Source of the DNA: JAIBAC01 sp046331095
GTDB taxonomy: Bacteria; Actinomycetota; Acidimicrobiia; UBA2766
Reading direction: 5' to 3'
Length of the DNA: 64,000 nt
NCBI GenBank assembly: GCA_046331095.1
Contig: JAXLRM010000003.1
Location: 1,116,001 to 1,180,000 of the forward strand
Position 1 is the first letter of the stretch, and the number at the start of each line of letters is the position of its first letter. The notes beneath the pieces are model-generated. The model saw nothing but the letters and a program-made list of their open reading frames with translations, searched no databases and was not told the DNA's origin. This document shows, piece after piece, positions 1-9,737 of this stretch. Both the position numbers and the translations under genes were made by a program.

Positions 1-400
1 CGGCTTCGACCTCTCCGAGGAAGAGCCAGTGCACACCGACCTGCGCGACACAGTGCAGGTCCTCCCCCGCGACGTCGACCCGGCGCACGAGGTTGCGTCC
101 GATCGAATGGCTCACGTCGTATCGGAAGAGACGGTGGGCCGCGCCTGCGATGGTCGCCGTCGACTCAGCGGTCAGGTGGGTGCCTGATGCGGGATCGAAC
201 ACCACGCCCGAGGCTGCGTCGAAGGCGTTCTGCGCGACCCAGATCACGAAGCGAGCAGCGCAAGCTCCGCGCCCGTTCGTTCCCGTGGCCGCGGGAACGG
301 CCGCGAGATTCTCCAGAGGAACGCCGACCATCGAGCCGCGCGCATGCTGTTGGGACTCGAGCCAGATCGCCGCGGCCCGAGCCGCTGTCGCCGCGATCAA
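1..400 (-). CDS. Unrecognised protein, 3' end cut off by the window edge
   Basis: An open frame of 133 codons runs from a TTG at 400 to the left edge without a stop. Its TTG shares bases with the TGA stop of the gene upstream (TTGA overlap at 397-400), which is typical of translationally coupled genes and is the main reason to believe it. The N-terminal half is alanine-rich and helical, followed by a region with an RLFRYDVSHSIGRN stretch. I recognise no domain. If TTG is not the start, no better start lies close upstream in this frame. Its role may relate to the acetyltransferase-like gene it follows, but that is inference from coupling only. Codon use is normal for the window, with G or C dominating third positions. 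Confidence 0.55.
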   Translation of the reverse strand, partial: MIAATAARAAAIWLESQQHARGSMVGVPLENLAAVPAATGTNGRGACAARFVIWVAQNAFDAASGVVFDPASGTHLTAESTATIAGAAHRLFRYDVSHSIGRNLVRRVDVAGEDLHCVAQVGVHWLFLGEVEA

Positions 401-2829
401 CCGACACCCCCGGCGGGGTCCACGGGCGCGGGCCAGCGCGGCCGGCGCTTGCAGACGTGAATGCTGGCCACGCGCAGACCCTCCCCCGGCGCCCCGACGA
501 TGACCGGGTCGAGGGTCAGAGAGTGGATGCCGTCCTGCTCCACGGCGAGGGTGGAGAGGCGCAGGACGAGATCGACGAGGGCTGCTGTGTCTACAGCGGC
601 ACGGTCCACGTGCTCGGAGGCGGCGTCGAGAGCGGCGTCGACGAGGCGTGCTGCATCGGTGTCGGTGAGGGGCGTGAGACGGTGGCACTGGGGCGCGACG
701 TCGCTTGGGTCCATGCCGGCACCGAGGCCGAGCACCGGGCCGAACACCTCGTCGTCCTCGACCGCTACCACGAAGGGGACTCCGTGCTGGCGCGTCCCGA
801 GTTCGACTCCGGCGCCCGCGAGCACGGCCTCGGCGACATCGCGGGGCAGGTCACCCTCGGGTTGCGCCGCGAGCGTCTCACGCACCGTGTCTCGATCCAA
901 GCCCGGCGGCCGCACGAGATCGCCTTCGGGCTGGGCCAGCCACGACCCGTAGGCGACCGCGTGACCCAGCGCGACCGCGGCGGATTCGGGGAACAGGAAC
1001 GACGGAACGGCGACACTGCCGCTCCTGAGGACGTCGGGCACTCCTCGCGCACCGAGGAAGTTGGCGGCGAACGTCACAGCCGGGGCGCGCCGCGACGCCG
1101 ACACGATCGCGGCGCCCACTCGGTCCGTGCCCGAGCGCACCAGGGGCGTGTACACGACGAGGACGGCGTCGACCGAAGCGTCCGCGCCGACTGCGTCCAG
1201 GACTGCCGCGAAGCGGCCCTCGTCGTCGGCAATCGGAGGCAACTCGACGGGGTTGGCCGGAGGACCGAGGAGCGCCGTGTGGGGAGCAACCCGATCGAGA
1301 GTCGCGTCCGCGAGCGGCGCGAGCTCGAGGCCCGACTCCGCGAGAGCGGCAGCCGCGATCGTGGCGGCACCACCGGCGTTCGACACGACAGCAACTCGGC
1401 GCCCCCGTGGAACGGGCTGGGACGCGAGCAGTCCCGCGACGTCGACGAGCTCCTCGAGCGAGCGGGTCCGGATCACACCGGCCTGCGCGAACAGGCCGCG
1501 CGCTGCCGCCCGGGACGCCGTCTCGCCGACCGCCACTGCCGCGATCGGCTTCCTGCGTGCGACGCGACGGGCGAGTCGCACGAACCGGCGCGGGTTGCCG
1601 AACGACTCGAGGTACAACAGAACGACCCGCGTGGCCTCCTGGCCCTCCCAGTAGGCGAGGAGATCGTTGGACGACACGTCGACGCGGTTCCCGAGCGACA
1701 CGAACTGGCTCACGCCCAGATTCAACGACCTGACGTAGTCGAGGACTCCGATACCCAGCGCCCCCGTCTGGGTCGCGATTCCCACCACGCCGGGCGCCAC
1801 TTCGACCGTGCCCGCGACGAGGCGCAACGACACGCGCGGGTCGGTGTTGACCACGCCCATCGAAGCCGGGCCGAGCATGCGCATTCCATGGGACCTGCAG
1901 CACTCGTACAGCTCCGCCTCGCGGTCGTCGCCGAAACCCGCCGCCGCGACGACCACCCCCTTGACGCCGGCCTCGCCGCACGCGTCCACGATGGTGAGCG
2001 CCTCCGCGGCGGGCACTGCGATCACCGCGAGATCGACACCGGGGGGGAGATCGCCGATCTCCTCGTAAGCCGCGACGCCTGCCACCGCGTCCGCCTTGAC
2101 GTTGACCGGCACGACCGAACCGGTGAAACCACCCTCGAGTGCGTTGCGCAGCATCGAACCGCCGACCGAACGTGGATTGCGGCCTGCGCCGATTACGGCG
2201 ACCCGCTGCGGTTCACAGAACGCAGCGAGCCCGGCAGCGAGCGCCTCGCGCTCGCGCGTGGCCGCCGCGTCCAAGGACTCCGGCGTGGGGTGGACCGGGA
2301 ACTCGAGGTGGTAGACACCCGCGTCGAGCTCGTGGGTGACACGGTACCCGGCATGGCCGAACACCTGGAGCATCGGCCGGTTGTCACCCAGGACCTCGGC
2401 TTCGAAGCACCGGATGCCGTGACGGGGTGCGATCGCCGCCAGGTGGCTCAGGAGCGCGGTGCCGAGGCCCGAACCCTGGAATGCGTCCTCGACAATGAAG
2501 GCCACCTCGGCGGACGCGGGGTCGTCCTCGAGCATGTCCCAGCGTCCCACGGCCACGATGCGCTCGTCCGTGCCGGTACCGAGGTGGGCGACGAGGGCAA
2601 CACGCCGGTGGCCGTCCACGTGCACGAGCCTGCCGAGTGTCTCGTCGGTGATGGGCAGCGGTGGAGGCGAGAAGAAGCGGTAGTAGAGCGTGCGGTCGCT
2701 GCAGCGCTCGGCCATCGCGACGAGACGCCGGTCGTCGTCGGGACGGATCCCCCGCAGCGACACGACCGACCCGTTGTCGAGGACGACCTCGGCACGAAAG
2801 CCGGCCTCGTTCGGCACTTCCCCGTTCAC
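397..2829 (-). CDS. GNAT acetyltransferase fused to an NDP-forming acyl-CoA synthetase-like region (Pat-like)
   Basis: An 810-residue fusion. Residues about 20-185 form a GNAT domain with the acetyl-CoA loop QGSGLGTALL. Residues about 205-330 are a CoA-binding Rossmann domain (AVIGAGRNPRSVGGSM), then come succinyl-CoA-ligase-like domains (ATQTGALGIGVLDY; VSNAGGAATIAA). The C-terminal part resembles only the end of an ATP-grasp domain: it keeps the FGPVLGLG and RLTPLTDTDAARLV blocks but lacks the usual preceding ATP-binding section. Proteins of this architecture are protein lysine acetyltransferases that control acyl-CoA synthetases, and GNAT-first order is, as I recall, seen in actinobacteria. 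I infer a regulatory acetyltransferase rather than an active synthetase. The start is GTG at 2829, 24 bases after the DivIVA-domain gene on the same strand. Confidence 0.85.
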   Translation of the reverse strand: MNGEVPNEAGFRAEVVLDNGSVVSLRGIRPDDDRRLVAMAERCSDRTLYYRFFSPPPLPITDETLGRLVHVDGHRRVALVAHLGTGTDERIVAVGRWDMLEDDPASAEVAFIVEDAFQGSGLGTALLSHLAAIAPRHGIRCFEAEVLGDNRPMLQVFGHAGYRVTHELDAGVYHLEFPVHPTPESLDAAATREREALAAGLAAFCEPQRVAVIGAGRNPRSVGGSMLRNALEGGFTGSVVPVNVKADAVAGVAAYEEIGDLPPGVDLAVIAVPAAEALTIVDACGEAGVKGVVVAAAGFGDDREAELYECCRSHGMRMLGPASMGVVNTDPRVSLRLVAGTVEVAPGVVGIATQTGALGIGVLDYVRSLNLGVSQFVSLGNRVDVSSNDLLAYWEGQEATRVVLLYLESFGNPRRFVRLARRVARRKPIAAVAVGETASRAAARGLFAQAGVIRTRSLEELVDVAGLLASQPVPRGRRVAVVSNAGGAATIAAAALAESGLELAPLADATLDRVAPHTALLGPPANPVELPPIADDEGRFAAVLDAVGADASVDAVLVVYTPLVRSGTDRVGAAIVSASRRAPAVTFAANFLGARGVPDVLRSGSVAVPSFLFPESAAVALGHAVAYGSWLAQPEGDLVRPPGLDRDTVRETLAAQPEGDLPRDVAEAVLAGAGVELGTRQHGVPFVVAVEDDEVFGPVLGLGAGMDPSDVAPQCHRLTPLTDTDAARLVDAALDAASEHVDRAAVDTAALVDLVLRLSTLAVEQDGIHSLTLDPVIVGAPGEGLRVASIHVCKRRPRWPAPVDPAGGVG

Positions 2830-2853
2830 GGTTGGGCCGAGGCCCCTCTGGCG

Positions 2854-3366
<513 letters not shown>

Positions 3367-3472
3367 CGCCTCTCCAGGGCGCTATCCGATGCGGTGTCGG
3401 CAGATGTTACGCCAGGCCCCCCGGCGGCCCGGGATGGCGGCATCCGCGTGCCGGACCCCACGGTGGGCGAGA

Positions 3473-5062
3473 ATGTCACCCATGAACCCTGCTCCCGGCG
3501 CTCTCGAAGCCACCGACTCGTGGTTCGACGACGCGATCAGCCGTTCTGCGTGGATCGGCGGAGACGGCGAGCTCGCCGGCCTCGGGCGCGGCCTGCGCAG
3601 GCACAACCCACCGATCCGGGCTGCGGCCGCGGCCCGGGCGGAGTCGCTGCTGGGCCTGCCACGCCGGCGCGAGCAGATGACCCGCGGAGTGGCGGTCTCC
3701 GTCGAGTTCGGGAGGCAGGCAGCGGGGCTCGGCCTCGACCTGCACCGCATCGCCCGCGAGCGCGGCACTCACCTGCCGGCGATGATCGCCGACGGGATCC
3801 GCGGGCTGCGCGAAGCACGCGCACGGCTGGCGCAGCAGGGCTTCGACCCCTCGGCACGCCAGGTAGGCGCTGACGCGGATCCCGTACGAACAGCGCTCGC
3901 ATCACGCCTGCGTTCGGCGTGCGAGGCGCTGGGGCCGACGTTCGTGAAGTTCGGCCAGCTCCTCGGTTCCGCCGACGGTCTCCTCCCCTCCGAGATCGTC
4001 GCCGAATTCGGTGGCTGCCGCGACGACGTCGCGCCGCTGCCCTTCGACGTCGCGCGGCGTGAGACAGAACGCGCCCTCGGTCGCCTCGACGACCACTTCG
4101 CCCACATCGAACCGCGCCCGCTGGCGGCGGCTTCGATAGCGCAGGTCCACGCGGCCACGCTGCGCGACGGAACAGAGGTCGTGGTCAAGGTGCAGCGGCC
4201 CGGGGTGCGCGCGGTCGTCGAGCGTGACGTGGCGGTCCTGCACGCACTGGCGCGCACGATCGAGCACGTCGACATCGCAACCACGGCGAACCTGTCCGGG
4301 ATGGTGGCGCTGTTCGCCGAGACCGTGCTCGAGGAGCTCGACTTCCGCCTCGAAGCCGAGAACATGATCGCGATCGCCCTCTCGCTCGAGGAGACCGGCG
4401 CGACCGACGTCGCGGTTCCGCGGCCCGTGCCGTGGGGCGTGACACCCACGGTGCTGGTCATGGAGCGACTGCACGGGCGCCGCCTGCACGACCCCGAGTG
4501 GGACGCCGGTGGCGAGGCCGACGCGCTGGCGCTGTTGCGCACCGGTACCCAGGCGGTCCTCGAGTGCGCACTGACGCACGGCCTCTTCCACGGCGACATG
4601 CACGCGGGCAACATGCTCCTGCTCGACGACGGGCGCTACGGCCTGTTGGACTTCGGCATCGTGGGCCGTTTCGACGTGGTCCAGCGCCGCGCCCTGTGGG
4701 AGTGGATCACGGCGATGATGACCGACGACCTCGCGGCGCAACTCCGTGCACTCGACGGGCTCGGCGCCTTCCCGCCCGGCACCGACGTCGCGACCCTCGC
4801 AGCCGGCCTCGACCTCGCGCTCACCCGGCTAGACGCGGACGCGGACTCGAGCTTCGACGAGATGGCGGTCGGCTTCGAGCGCATCGCCCGCATCCTGCAG
4901 GCCCACGGGATGCGGGTACCCAAGGAGCTCGCCTTGTTCCTCAAGAACCTGCTGCACGTCAACGGCGCGATGCGGACCCTCGCGCCCGAGCGTGACCCCT
5001 ATGCCGAGGTCGGCGACATCTTCGAGGTCGTCAGCGACCGCTGCCGGACCGCCAGCAGCTGA
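3473..5062 (+). CDS. ABC1/AarF/UbiB family atypical kinase
   Basis: 529 residues from ATG 3473 (ATG 3482 is equally possible; the frame is open further upstream but reads like non-coding sequence). It carries the family's hallmarks: a KxGQ-type motif (FVKFGQLLGS), the alanine-rich nucleotide loop (PLAAASIAQVH), the ion-pair lysine (EVVVKVQRPG), the catalytic loop (HGLFHGDMHAGNML) and the metal motif (LLDFGIVGRF). Family members are protein-kinase-like ATPases that support quinone or other lipid metabolism at membranes; in Actinobacteria the exact client is usually unknown. No clear C-terminal membrane anchor is visible. It stands alone on its strand with a small acidic protein 53 bases downstream. 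Placing it in menaquinone metabolism would be inference. Confidence 0.9.
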   Translation: MSPMNPAPGALEATDSWFDDAISRSAWIGGDGELAGLGRGLRRHNPPIRAAAAARAESLLGLPRRREQMTRGVAVSVEFGRQAAGLGLDLHRIARERGTHLPAMIADGIRGLREARARLAQQGFDPSARQVGADADPVRTALASRLRSACEALGPTFVKFGQLLGSADGLLPSEIVAEFGGCRDDVAPLPFDVARRETERALGRLDDHFAHIEPRPLAAASIAQVHAATLRDGTEVVVKVQRPGVRAVVERDVAVLHALARTIEHVDIATTANLSGMVALFAETVLEELDFRLEAENMIAIALSLEETGATDVAVPRPVPWGVTPTVLVMERLHGRRLHDPEWDAGGEADALALLRTGTQAVLECALTHGLFHGDMHAGNMLLLDDGRYGLLDFGIVGRFDVVQRRALWEWITAMMTDDLAAQLRALDGLGAFPPGTDVATLAAGLDLALTRLDADADSSFDEMAVGFERIARILQAHGMRVPKELALFLKNLLHVNGAMRTLAPERDPYAEVGDIFEVVSDRCRTASS

Positions 5063-5115
5063 GCGAACCCCGGCTTGGGCAGGGCCAGTGGTGTGTCGGT
5101 CACTAGGTTGGCGGG

Positions 5116-5322
5116 ATGCCGCGCTTCGAGCCCGCACCCGAGGACGACCACGTCGGACGTGACTTCGAGGACTTCCCCGAGCTCGCGGCAGCCCTGGGCG
5201 ATCTGGCGAAACCGAGATCCCTCGCCCCCGACGAGGAGACCGAGAACGCCCTCCACCGCGGCCGGCTCACCCCCGACGAGGTCGAGGCCCGACTCGCCGC
5301 CGAAGAAGAGCACGAGGACTGA
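5116..5322 (+). CDS. Small acidic hypothetical protein (68 aa)
   Basis: A 68-residue, highly charged protein with a run of Glu/Asp at both ends and a central LTPDEVEARLAAEEE helix. It lies between the ABC1 kinase and the lipase on the same strand, and its codons have strong G/C third-position bias, which supports real coding. I recognise no family. Because it begins 53 bases after the kinase stop it could be cotranscribed. No catalytic motif or membrane segment is visible. Confidence 0.6.
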   Translation: MPRFEPAPEDDHVGRDFEDFPELAAALGDLAKPRSLAPDEETENALHRGRLTPDEVEARLAAEEEHED

Positions 5323-5390
5323 ACCGTGGACGAGCACCGAGTGCTCGTCCCGATCCGGGTACCGTGGGCACACTCACAGGAGGTGGTGCG

Positions 5391-7097
5391 GTGGGATCGG
5401 CCGGAGCGAGGTGGGGACGGGGTGGGGTACGGCGGTCGTGGACGGCCGCAGCACTGGTCGTCGCGCTCGTCCTGACCGGCGGGCTCGTCCTACCGGGAGC
5501 GAACCCTGCGGTGGCGACTGCGGGCGGAGGTGAGGCCACCGTCGCAGCGGTCCCGGTGGTGTGCGACGTGTCCAACCTGAAGTTGCCCGTGGCGGTCCCA
5601 TTCGAGGTGACGCCGGTCGCCGCCGCGGCGGGCCCCGGCGGCCTCGTCGTCGACGTGACGGGCTCGTTCCCGCAGCTCCCCATCGTCGTGACCGTCAACA
5701 GCATCACGATCGCGGTCCCGATCCCCGCCGGCGTCGAATCGGTGGACTCGGTCTCCTTCGCCGGAGGCGACCTCGCCGGTACCTACTCCACATCCGGAGA
5801 CGACCTTCTCGTCACCTTCAGCGGCGACGCCCGCTCCGACACCGTGGAGCTGCCCGTGGCCACCGTCACGGCGACGGTCGCGTCCGGCACCGACCCTGCG
5901 AGCGTGCACGTGGGACCCTTCTCCCGCCTGGAGCTGAGCACCGGTGTCGGCGCCGCGACGTGTGCGCCCTCCGACGAACCTGCACCACCACCCCTGACCC
6001 CGCCCACCCCCGACACCGACCCCTTCTACGTCCCGCCGCCGGGGTTCGAGGACGTGCCTGCAGGCACGGTCCTGCGAACTCGACCCGCCCGCATCAGAGC
6101 CCTGGGCATCGGTGTCCCCGTCAATGCGACCCAGGCCTTGTTCCGCACCGACGACACCGCCGGCAACCCCGTCGTCACGGTGACGACCCTGCTGCGCTCG
6201 CCGATGCCTTACCTGCGCGGAGACAGGCCCCTCGTCTCGTACCAGGTCGCGATCGACAGCCTCGGAGCCGCGTGCCAGCCGTCGCACACCTACACCGAGG
6301 ACGCGGGCCTCGACATCTTCCTCCTGCTCCAGCTCCTGCTGCGCGGCTACGACGTCGCCGTCCCCGACTACGAAGGGCCTCGCTTCGCCTACGGGGCAGG
6401 TCTGATGCTCGCCCACGCGACCCTCGACGGGGTCCGGGCAGTCGAAGCGCTGCCCGGCACGGGACTCGCCGGCCCCCGCACCCCGGTGGCGCTTTGGGGC
6501 TATTCCGGCGGCGCGATCGCGAGCGGCTGGGCTGCCCAGCTCCAGCCCACCTACGCGCCGGAGCTCGACTTGAAGGCAGTGGCGCTGGGCGGCACGCCCG
6601 CGAACCTGATCGCGACCGCACGCCATATGGACGGGACGCTCGTGTCGGGCTTCATGCTTCTGGTCGCACTCGCGATCTCGCGGGAGTACCCGTACTTCTC
6701 GCTCGCGTTCAACGAGCGCGGACGCGCGCTGTCGACCGAGCTCGCCGACGCGTGTGGCGGTGTGGTGTTCAAGTACGGCTTCCGACGCCTCGCGGACTAC
6801 CTCGTGATCCCCGATCCGCTGACGAGCCCACTCGTGGAAGCCGTGATGGAACAGCTCACGCTCGGCGAGACCGCACCGACGGCGCCGGTGTTCCTGTACC
6901 ACGCGGTCCACGACGAAGGCATCCCCTTCGCCGAAGCCGTCGCGCTGAAGGCGGACTGGTGCGCCGCGGGCGCCAACGTCACCCTCTACGCCGACCACAT
7001 GAGCGAGCACATCCTGTTGCCGCTCGTGGCGTCGTGGCGCGCCGTCGCTTTCATCGCCGACCGCTTCAACGGGACCCCGACCGCCGTTCAGTGCTGA
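5391..7097 (+). CDS. Secreted lipase of the LIP (secretory lipase) family with an extra N-terminal domain
   Basis: 568 residues from GTG 5391, chosen because AGGAGG sits at 5378-5383, seven bases upstream; an in-frame GTG at 5364 is less likely. A signal peptide (Arg-rich start, then AAALVVALVLTGGLVL, cut near ATAG) leads to a beta-rich module of about 150 residues that I do not recognise, a proline-rich linker (PAPPPLTPPTP), and an alpha/beta hydrolase domain. The latter has the nucleophile elbow WGYSGGAIASGW, a likely acid in HAVHDEGIP and a likely base in YADHMSEH, as in secreted triacylglycerol lipases or esterases. The product should act outside the membrane on lipids or esters. The next gene is convergent, so this is probably a single-gene unit. 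Confidence 0.85.
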   Translation: MGSAGARWGRGGVRRSWTAAALVVALVLTGGLVLPGANPAVATAGGGEATVAAVPVVCDVSNLKLPVAVPFEVTPVAAAAGPGGLVVDVTGSFPQLPIVVTVNSITIAVPIPAGVESVDSVSFAGGDLAGTYSTSGDDLLVTFSGDARSDTVELPVATVTATVASGTDPASVHVGPFSRLELSTGVGAATCAPSDEPAPPPLTPPTPDTDPFYVPPPGFEDVPAGTVLRTRPARIRALGIGVPVNATQALFRTDDTAGNPVVTVTTLLRSPMPYLRGDRPLVSYQVAIDSLGAACQPSHTYTEDAGLDIFLLLQLLLRGYDVAVPDYEGPRFAYGAGLMLAHATLDGVRAVEALPGTGLAGPRTPVALWGYSGGAIASGWAAQLQPTYAPELDLKAVALGGTPANLIATARHMDGTLVSGFMLLVALAISREYPYFSLAFNERGRALSTELADACGGVVFKYGFRRLADYLVIPDPLTSPLVEAVMEQLTLGETAPTAPVFLYHAVHDEGIPFAEAVALKADWCAAGANVTLYADHMSEHILLPLVASWRAVAFIADRFNGTPTAVQC

Positions 7098-7128
7098 ACT
7101 CGGGGTTCGGGCGGCCGGGAGGCGAGCC

Positions 7129-8325
7129 CTAAGCGGAGTGACTGGCGCGCAGGGCGCGGCTTATCACGAGGCGTTGGATCTCCGACGTGCCCTCGTAGAT
7201 CGTGAAGATCTTGGCGTCGCGGGCGAGGCGCTCGACGGGGAACTCGCGGATGTAGCCGTAGCCCCCGTGGATCTGGATTGCCTGTTCGGTGACGCGCACC
7301 GCGACCTCGGACGCGAACAGCTTCGCCATCGAGCCCTCGGCGTGGTCGAAGGCCACGCCGCTCTTGGCCATCGAGGCCGCCCTCCACGTCAGGAGGCGTG
7401 CGGCGTCGATCTGGGTGGCCATGTCGGCGAGCTTGAACGCGATCGCCTGGTTGTCGTAGATCGGCTTGCCGAACTGCTCACGCTCCATCGCGTAGTCGAG
7501 GGAGTGCTCGTAGGCGGCACGGGCGACGCCGATTGCCTGCGCCGCCACCGCGGGGCGGGTCGTCTCGAGTGTGGAGAGGCCGCCGCTGCGGCCGGTGCCC
7601 TGGCCGGTCCGGGCGCGCTCGAGCTTCTTGTCGAGCTTGTCGGGCCCGCCGAGGAGGTACTCCATCGGGATGCGGCAGTCGTCGAAGACGACCTCGGCGG
7701 TGTGGGAGGCACGGATGCCGTGCTTCTTCTCCTTCTTGCCCTGGCTCAACCCGGGTGTGCCCTTGGGGACCACGAACGTGGCCTGGCCGCGGTGACCGAG
7801 CGCGGGGTCGACGGTGGCGACCACGATGTGCACGTCGGCGATGCCACCGTTGGTGATGAAGACCTTGGTCCCGTTCAGGATCCACTCGTCGCCGTCACGC
7901 ACGGCCTTGGTCCGCAGCGACGCGACGTCGCTGCCGGCTTGGGGTTCGGTCATGCACCAGCACGCCATACCGAGGTTGCCGGGCTCCCCGAAGCACTTGG
8001 GGCCCCACAGGCCGATCTGCTCGAAGGTGCCGTTGCTCGTCAGGCCGGCGAAACCGAGGAGTGTCCCCTGGATCGAGAGGGCGATGCCGGCGTCGGCCCA
8101 GAACAGCTCCTCGGTGACGACGGGGAGCTGCAGCCCCGACTGCTCCATGAAGGACTGGATCCAGAACTCCATGCCGTAGATGCCGACCTCGGCGGCCTTC
8201 TCGATCACCGCCCACGGGGTCTCCTCGACCTCGTCGTAGTGCGCGGCGTGCGGCCGGATCTCCTTCTCGCCGAACTCGTGGACCCAGTCACGGATCTCGG
8301 CTACCTCGTCGCTGAGCTGGAACAC
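7129..8325 (-). CDS. Acyl-CoA dehydrogenase
   Basis: 398 residues from GTG 8325, preceded by AGAGGTGAGGA on its strand; the frame is open further upstream but that part reads as non-coding. It is a normal-length FAD acyl-CoA dehydrogenase: N-terminal helical domain, the middle-domain substrate motif (ACWCMTEPQAGSDVASL), the C-terminal IQIHGGYGYIREFPVER motif and a catalytic glutamate in IYEGTSEIQR. It removes two hydrogens from an acyl-CoA, passing electrons to an electron-transfer flavoprotein. Substrate chain length cannot be read from sequence. It converges with the lipase, 31 bases apart; a link to fatty-acid use after lipolysis is plausible but only inferred. Confidence 0.9.
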   Translation of the reverse strand: MFQLSDEVAEIRDWVHEFGEKEIRPHAAHYDEVEETPWAVIEKAAEVGIYGMEFWIQSFMEQSGLQLPVVTEELFWADAGIALSIQGTLLGFAGLTSNGTFEQIGLWGPKCFGEPGNLGMACWCMTEPQAGSDVASLRTKAVRDGDEWILNGTKVFITNGGIADVHIVVATVDPALGHRGQATFVVPKGTPGLSQGKKEKKHGIRASHTAEVVFDDCRIPMEYLLGGPDKLDKKLERARTGQGTGRSGGLSTLETTRPAVAAQAIGVARAAYEHSLDYAMEREQFGKPIYDNQAIAFKLADMATQIDAARLLTWRAASMAKSGVAFDHAEGSMAKLFASEVAVRVTEQAIQIHGGYGYIREFPVERLARDAKIFTIYEGTSEIQRLVISRALRASHSA

Positions 8326-8404
8326 GTCCTCACCTCTACGGATGCGGCGATTTCGGATGCGGCGATGCTGCGCGCAACAGGATCGCGCCAACTTGACCAG
8401 TCAG

Positions 8405-9661
8405 TCAAGTTCTCGGCTCGGGCCCGCGAGCCGCGGCGTTGTAGATGCCCTTGGCCATCAACGACGTGGACGCCTCGCTGCGGCGGGTCCACACCTCGAC
8501 GGCGGCGGCGCGCACCTCGGCGTCGTCCGGATCGGCCTGCTGCGCGAACCGCACGAGGTGACCTGCGAGTCGCAGATCCCCTGTTTCGAGCAGTGCAAGT
8601 GCCCGCCGCGCGAGCACGGTCGCCCCACCGGCGAGCTCGGCGACCTCTGCGGCGAGTGCCGCCTCCGGAGCCGGGTGCAGGTGCGCTGGGTTCTGGTCGT
8701 ACCAGCCGCCGTACAAGCGCCACAGGTTGCGCACGATGAACTCGGGCTCGTCGTAGATGGGCCGCAGCCACGGTCGCCCGAGCAGGTGCGCGGGCGCTGC
8801 GACCGTGTGGATCACCTCGTCGAGGGAAGCACCCGCGTTCATGAGCTCCAGGGTCTGGCTCTCGAGGGACTCGAGCAACGCGGCGGTCTCGCCCAGGATC
8901 GTGCGAACACGCTGTGCCCCCACGACCGGCAGCCCGTGGCTCGGCAGCATGATCTCGGGATCGCACGCGAGCATCGCCCGCAGCGCCGCGGCCCACTCGC
9001 CCGCGTAGCGCTGCACCTTCTGAGGGTTGCCCGCGTTGGGTACGCACCAGATCACGAGGTCACCGGGGTAGAGCACCGCCTCGTCGGGCAGGAACACCCA
9101 GGTGTGGTCGTCGGTCTCGCCGCGGGCATGGCGCAACCGGAGACGCCGGTCACCGACGGTCACGTCGATGCCGTCGCGGTAGGTCACATCGGGCTCGCGG
9201 TACTCGGTGGGCCAGTCGAGGCCGGCGAACCCGAACTGGCGCCGGTTGACGACGCCGTTGTAGCCGGCGGTCCGCGCGTACCGGCGGAAGCGGGCGCGTA
9301 CCGCCTCGTGCGCGATCACCTGGGGACGCGGGCGGCCCTCCGCGCGTGCCTCCTCGTCGAAAGGCCCCATGCCGCACGCGTGGTCGATGTGGCCGTGGGT
9401 GTAGATCGCCGTGTGCAACGGGAGACCGGACCACTCGCGGATGCGCGCGAAGTTCTGCGACGCGGTCAGGGGACTGGACGTGTCGACGAGCACCATGGCG
9501 TCTCCGGCGACGATCGGCATGACGTTGCAGAACGAAGGCAGGAAGCCGACGCCGGGCGCCACCTCGACGACGTGGCTGTCGGCGCCGACGACGACGAGGC
9601 CCTGTTGGGGTACGTCGCCGCCGCGCCAGACGTCCTCGGCCATCTCCAGCACGTCAGCCAT
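8405..9661 (-). CDS. Metallo-beta-lactamase-fold hydrolase with an alkylsulfatase dimerisation-type domain
   Basis: 418 residues from ATG 9661 with GGAG nine bases before the start codon. Residues about 20-270 are a metallo-beta-lactamase fold with the metal motif THGHIDHACG and further ligands in DEAVLYPGDLV and MLPSHGLPV. The C-terminal 130 residues carry the alkylsulfatase dimerisation-type pattern (LWRLYGGWYDQNPAHLHP, then a GG and a helical run ending MAKGIYNAAA). Members hydrolyse alkyl sulfates or act on other esters; the sulfate-binding C-terminal domain of true SdsA-type enzymes appears absent because the protein ends soon after the dimerisation region. It is divergent from a second metallo-beta-lactamase-fold gene, with 76 bases between start codons. 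Intracellular, no signal peptide. Confidence 0.85.
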   Translation of the reverse strand: MADVLEMAEDVWRGGDVPQQGLVVVGADSHVVEVAPGVGFLPSFCNVMPIVAGDAMVLVDTSSPLTASQNFARIREWSGLPLHTAIYTHGHIDHACGMGPFDEEARAEGRPRPQVIAHEAVRARFRRYARTAGYNGVVNRRQFGFAGLDWPTEYREPDVTYRDGIDVTVGDRRLRLRHARGETDDHTWVFLPDEAVLYPGDLVIWCVPNAGNPQKVQRYAGEWAAALRAMLACDPEIMLPSHGLPVVGAQRVRTILGETAALLESLESQTLELMNAGASLDEVIHTVAAPAHLLGRPWLRPIYDEPEFIVRNLWRLYGGWYDQNPAHLHPAPEAALAAEVAELAGGATVLARRALALLETGDLRLAGHLVRFAQQADPDDAEVRAAAVEVWTRRSEASTSLMAKGIYNAAARGPEPRT

Positions 9662-9737
9662 GGGTGCTCCGTCTCTCGCAGCTAACCTCACGGGCACCGA
9701 CACCCTTCGACGGGCTGCCCGCGGAGAGGAGATCATC

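Noticed and set aside
93..503. A plus-strand frame at the left edge (MRPIEWLTSYRKRRW...).
   Set aside because: Antisense to the coupled minus-strand frame and full of Arg/Ala/Pro typical of a shadow frame.
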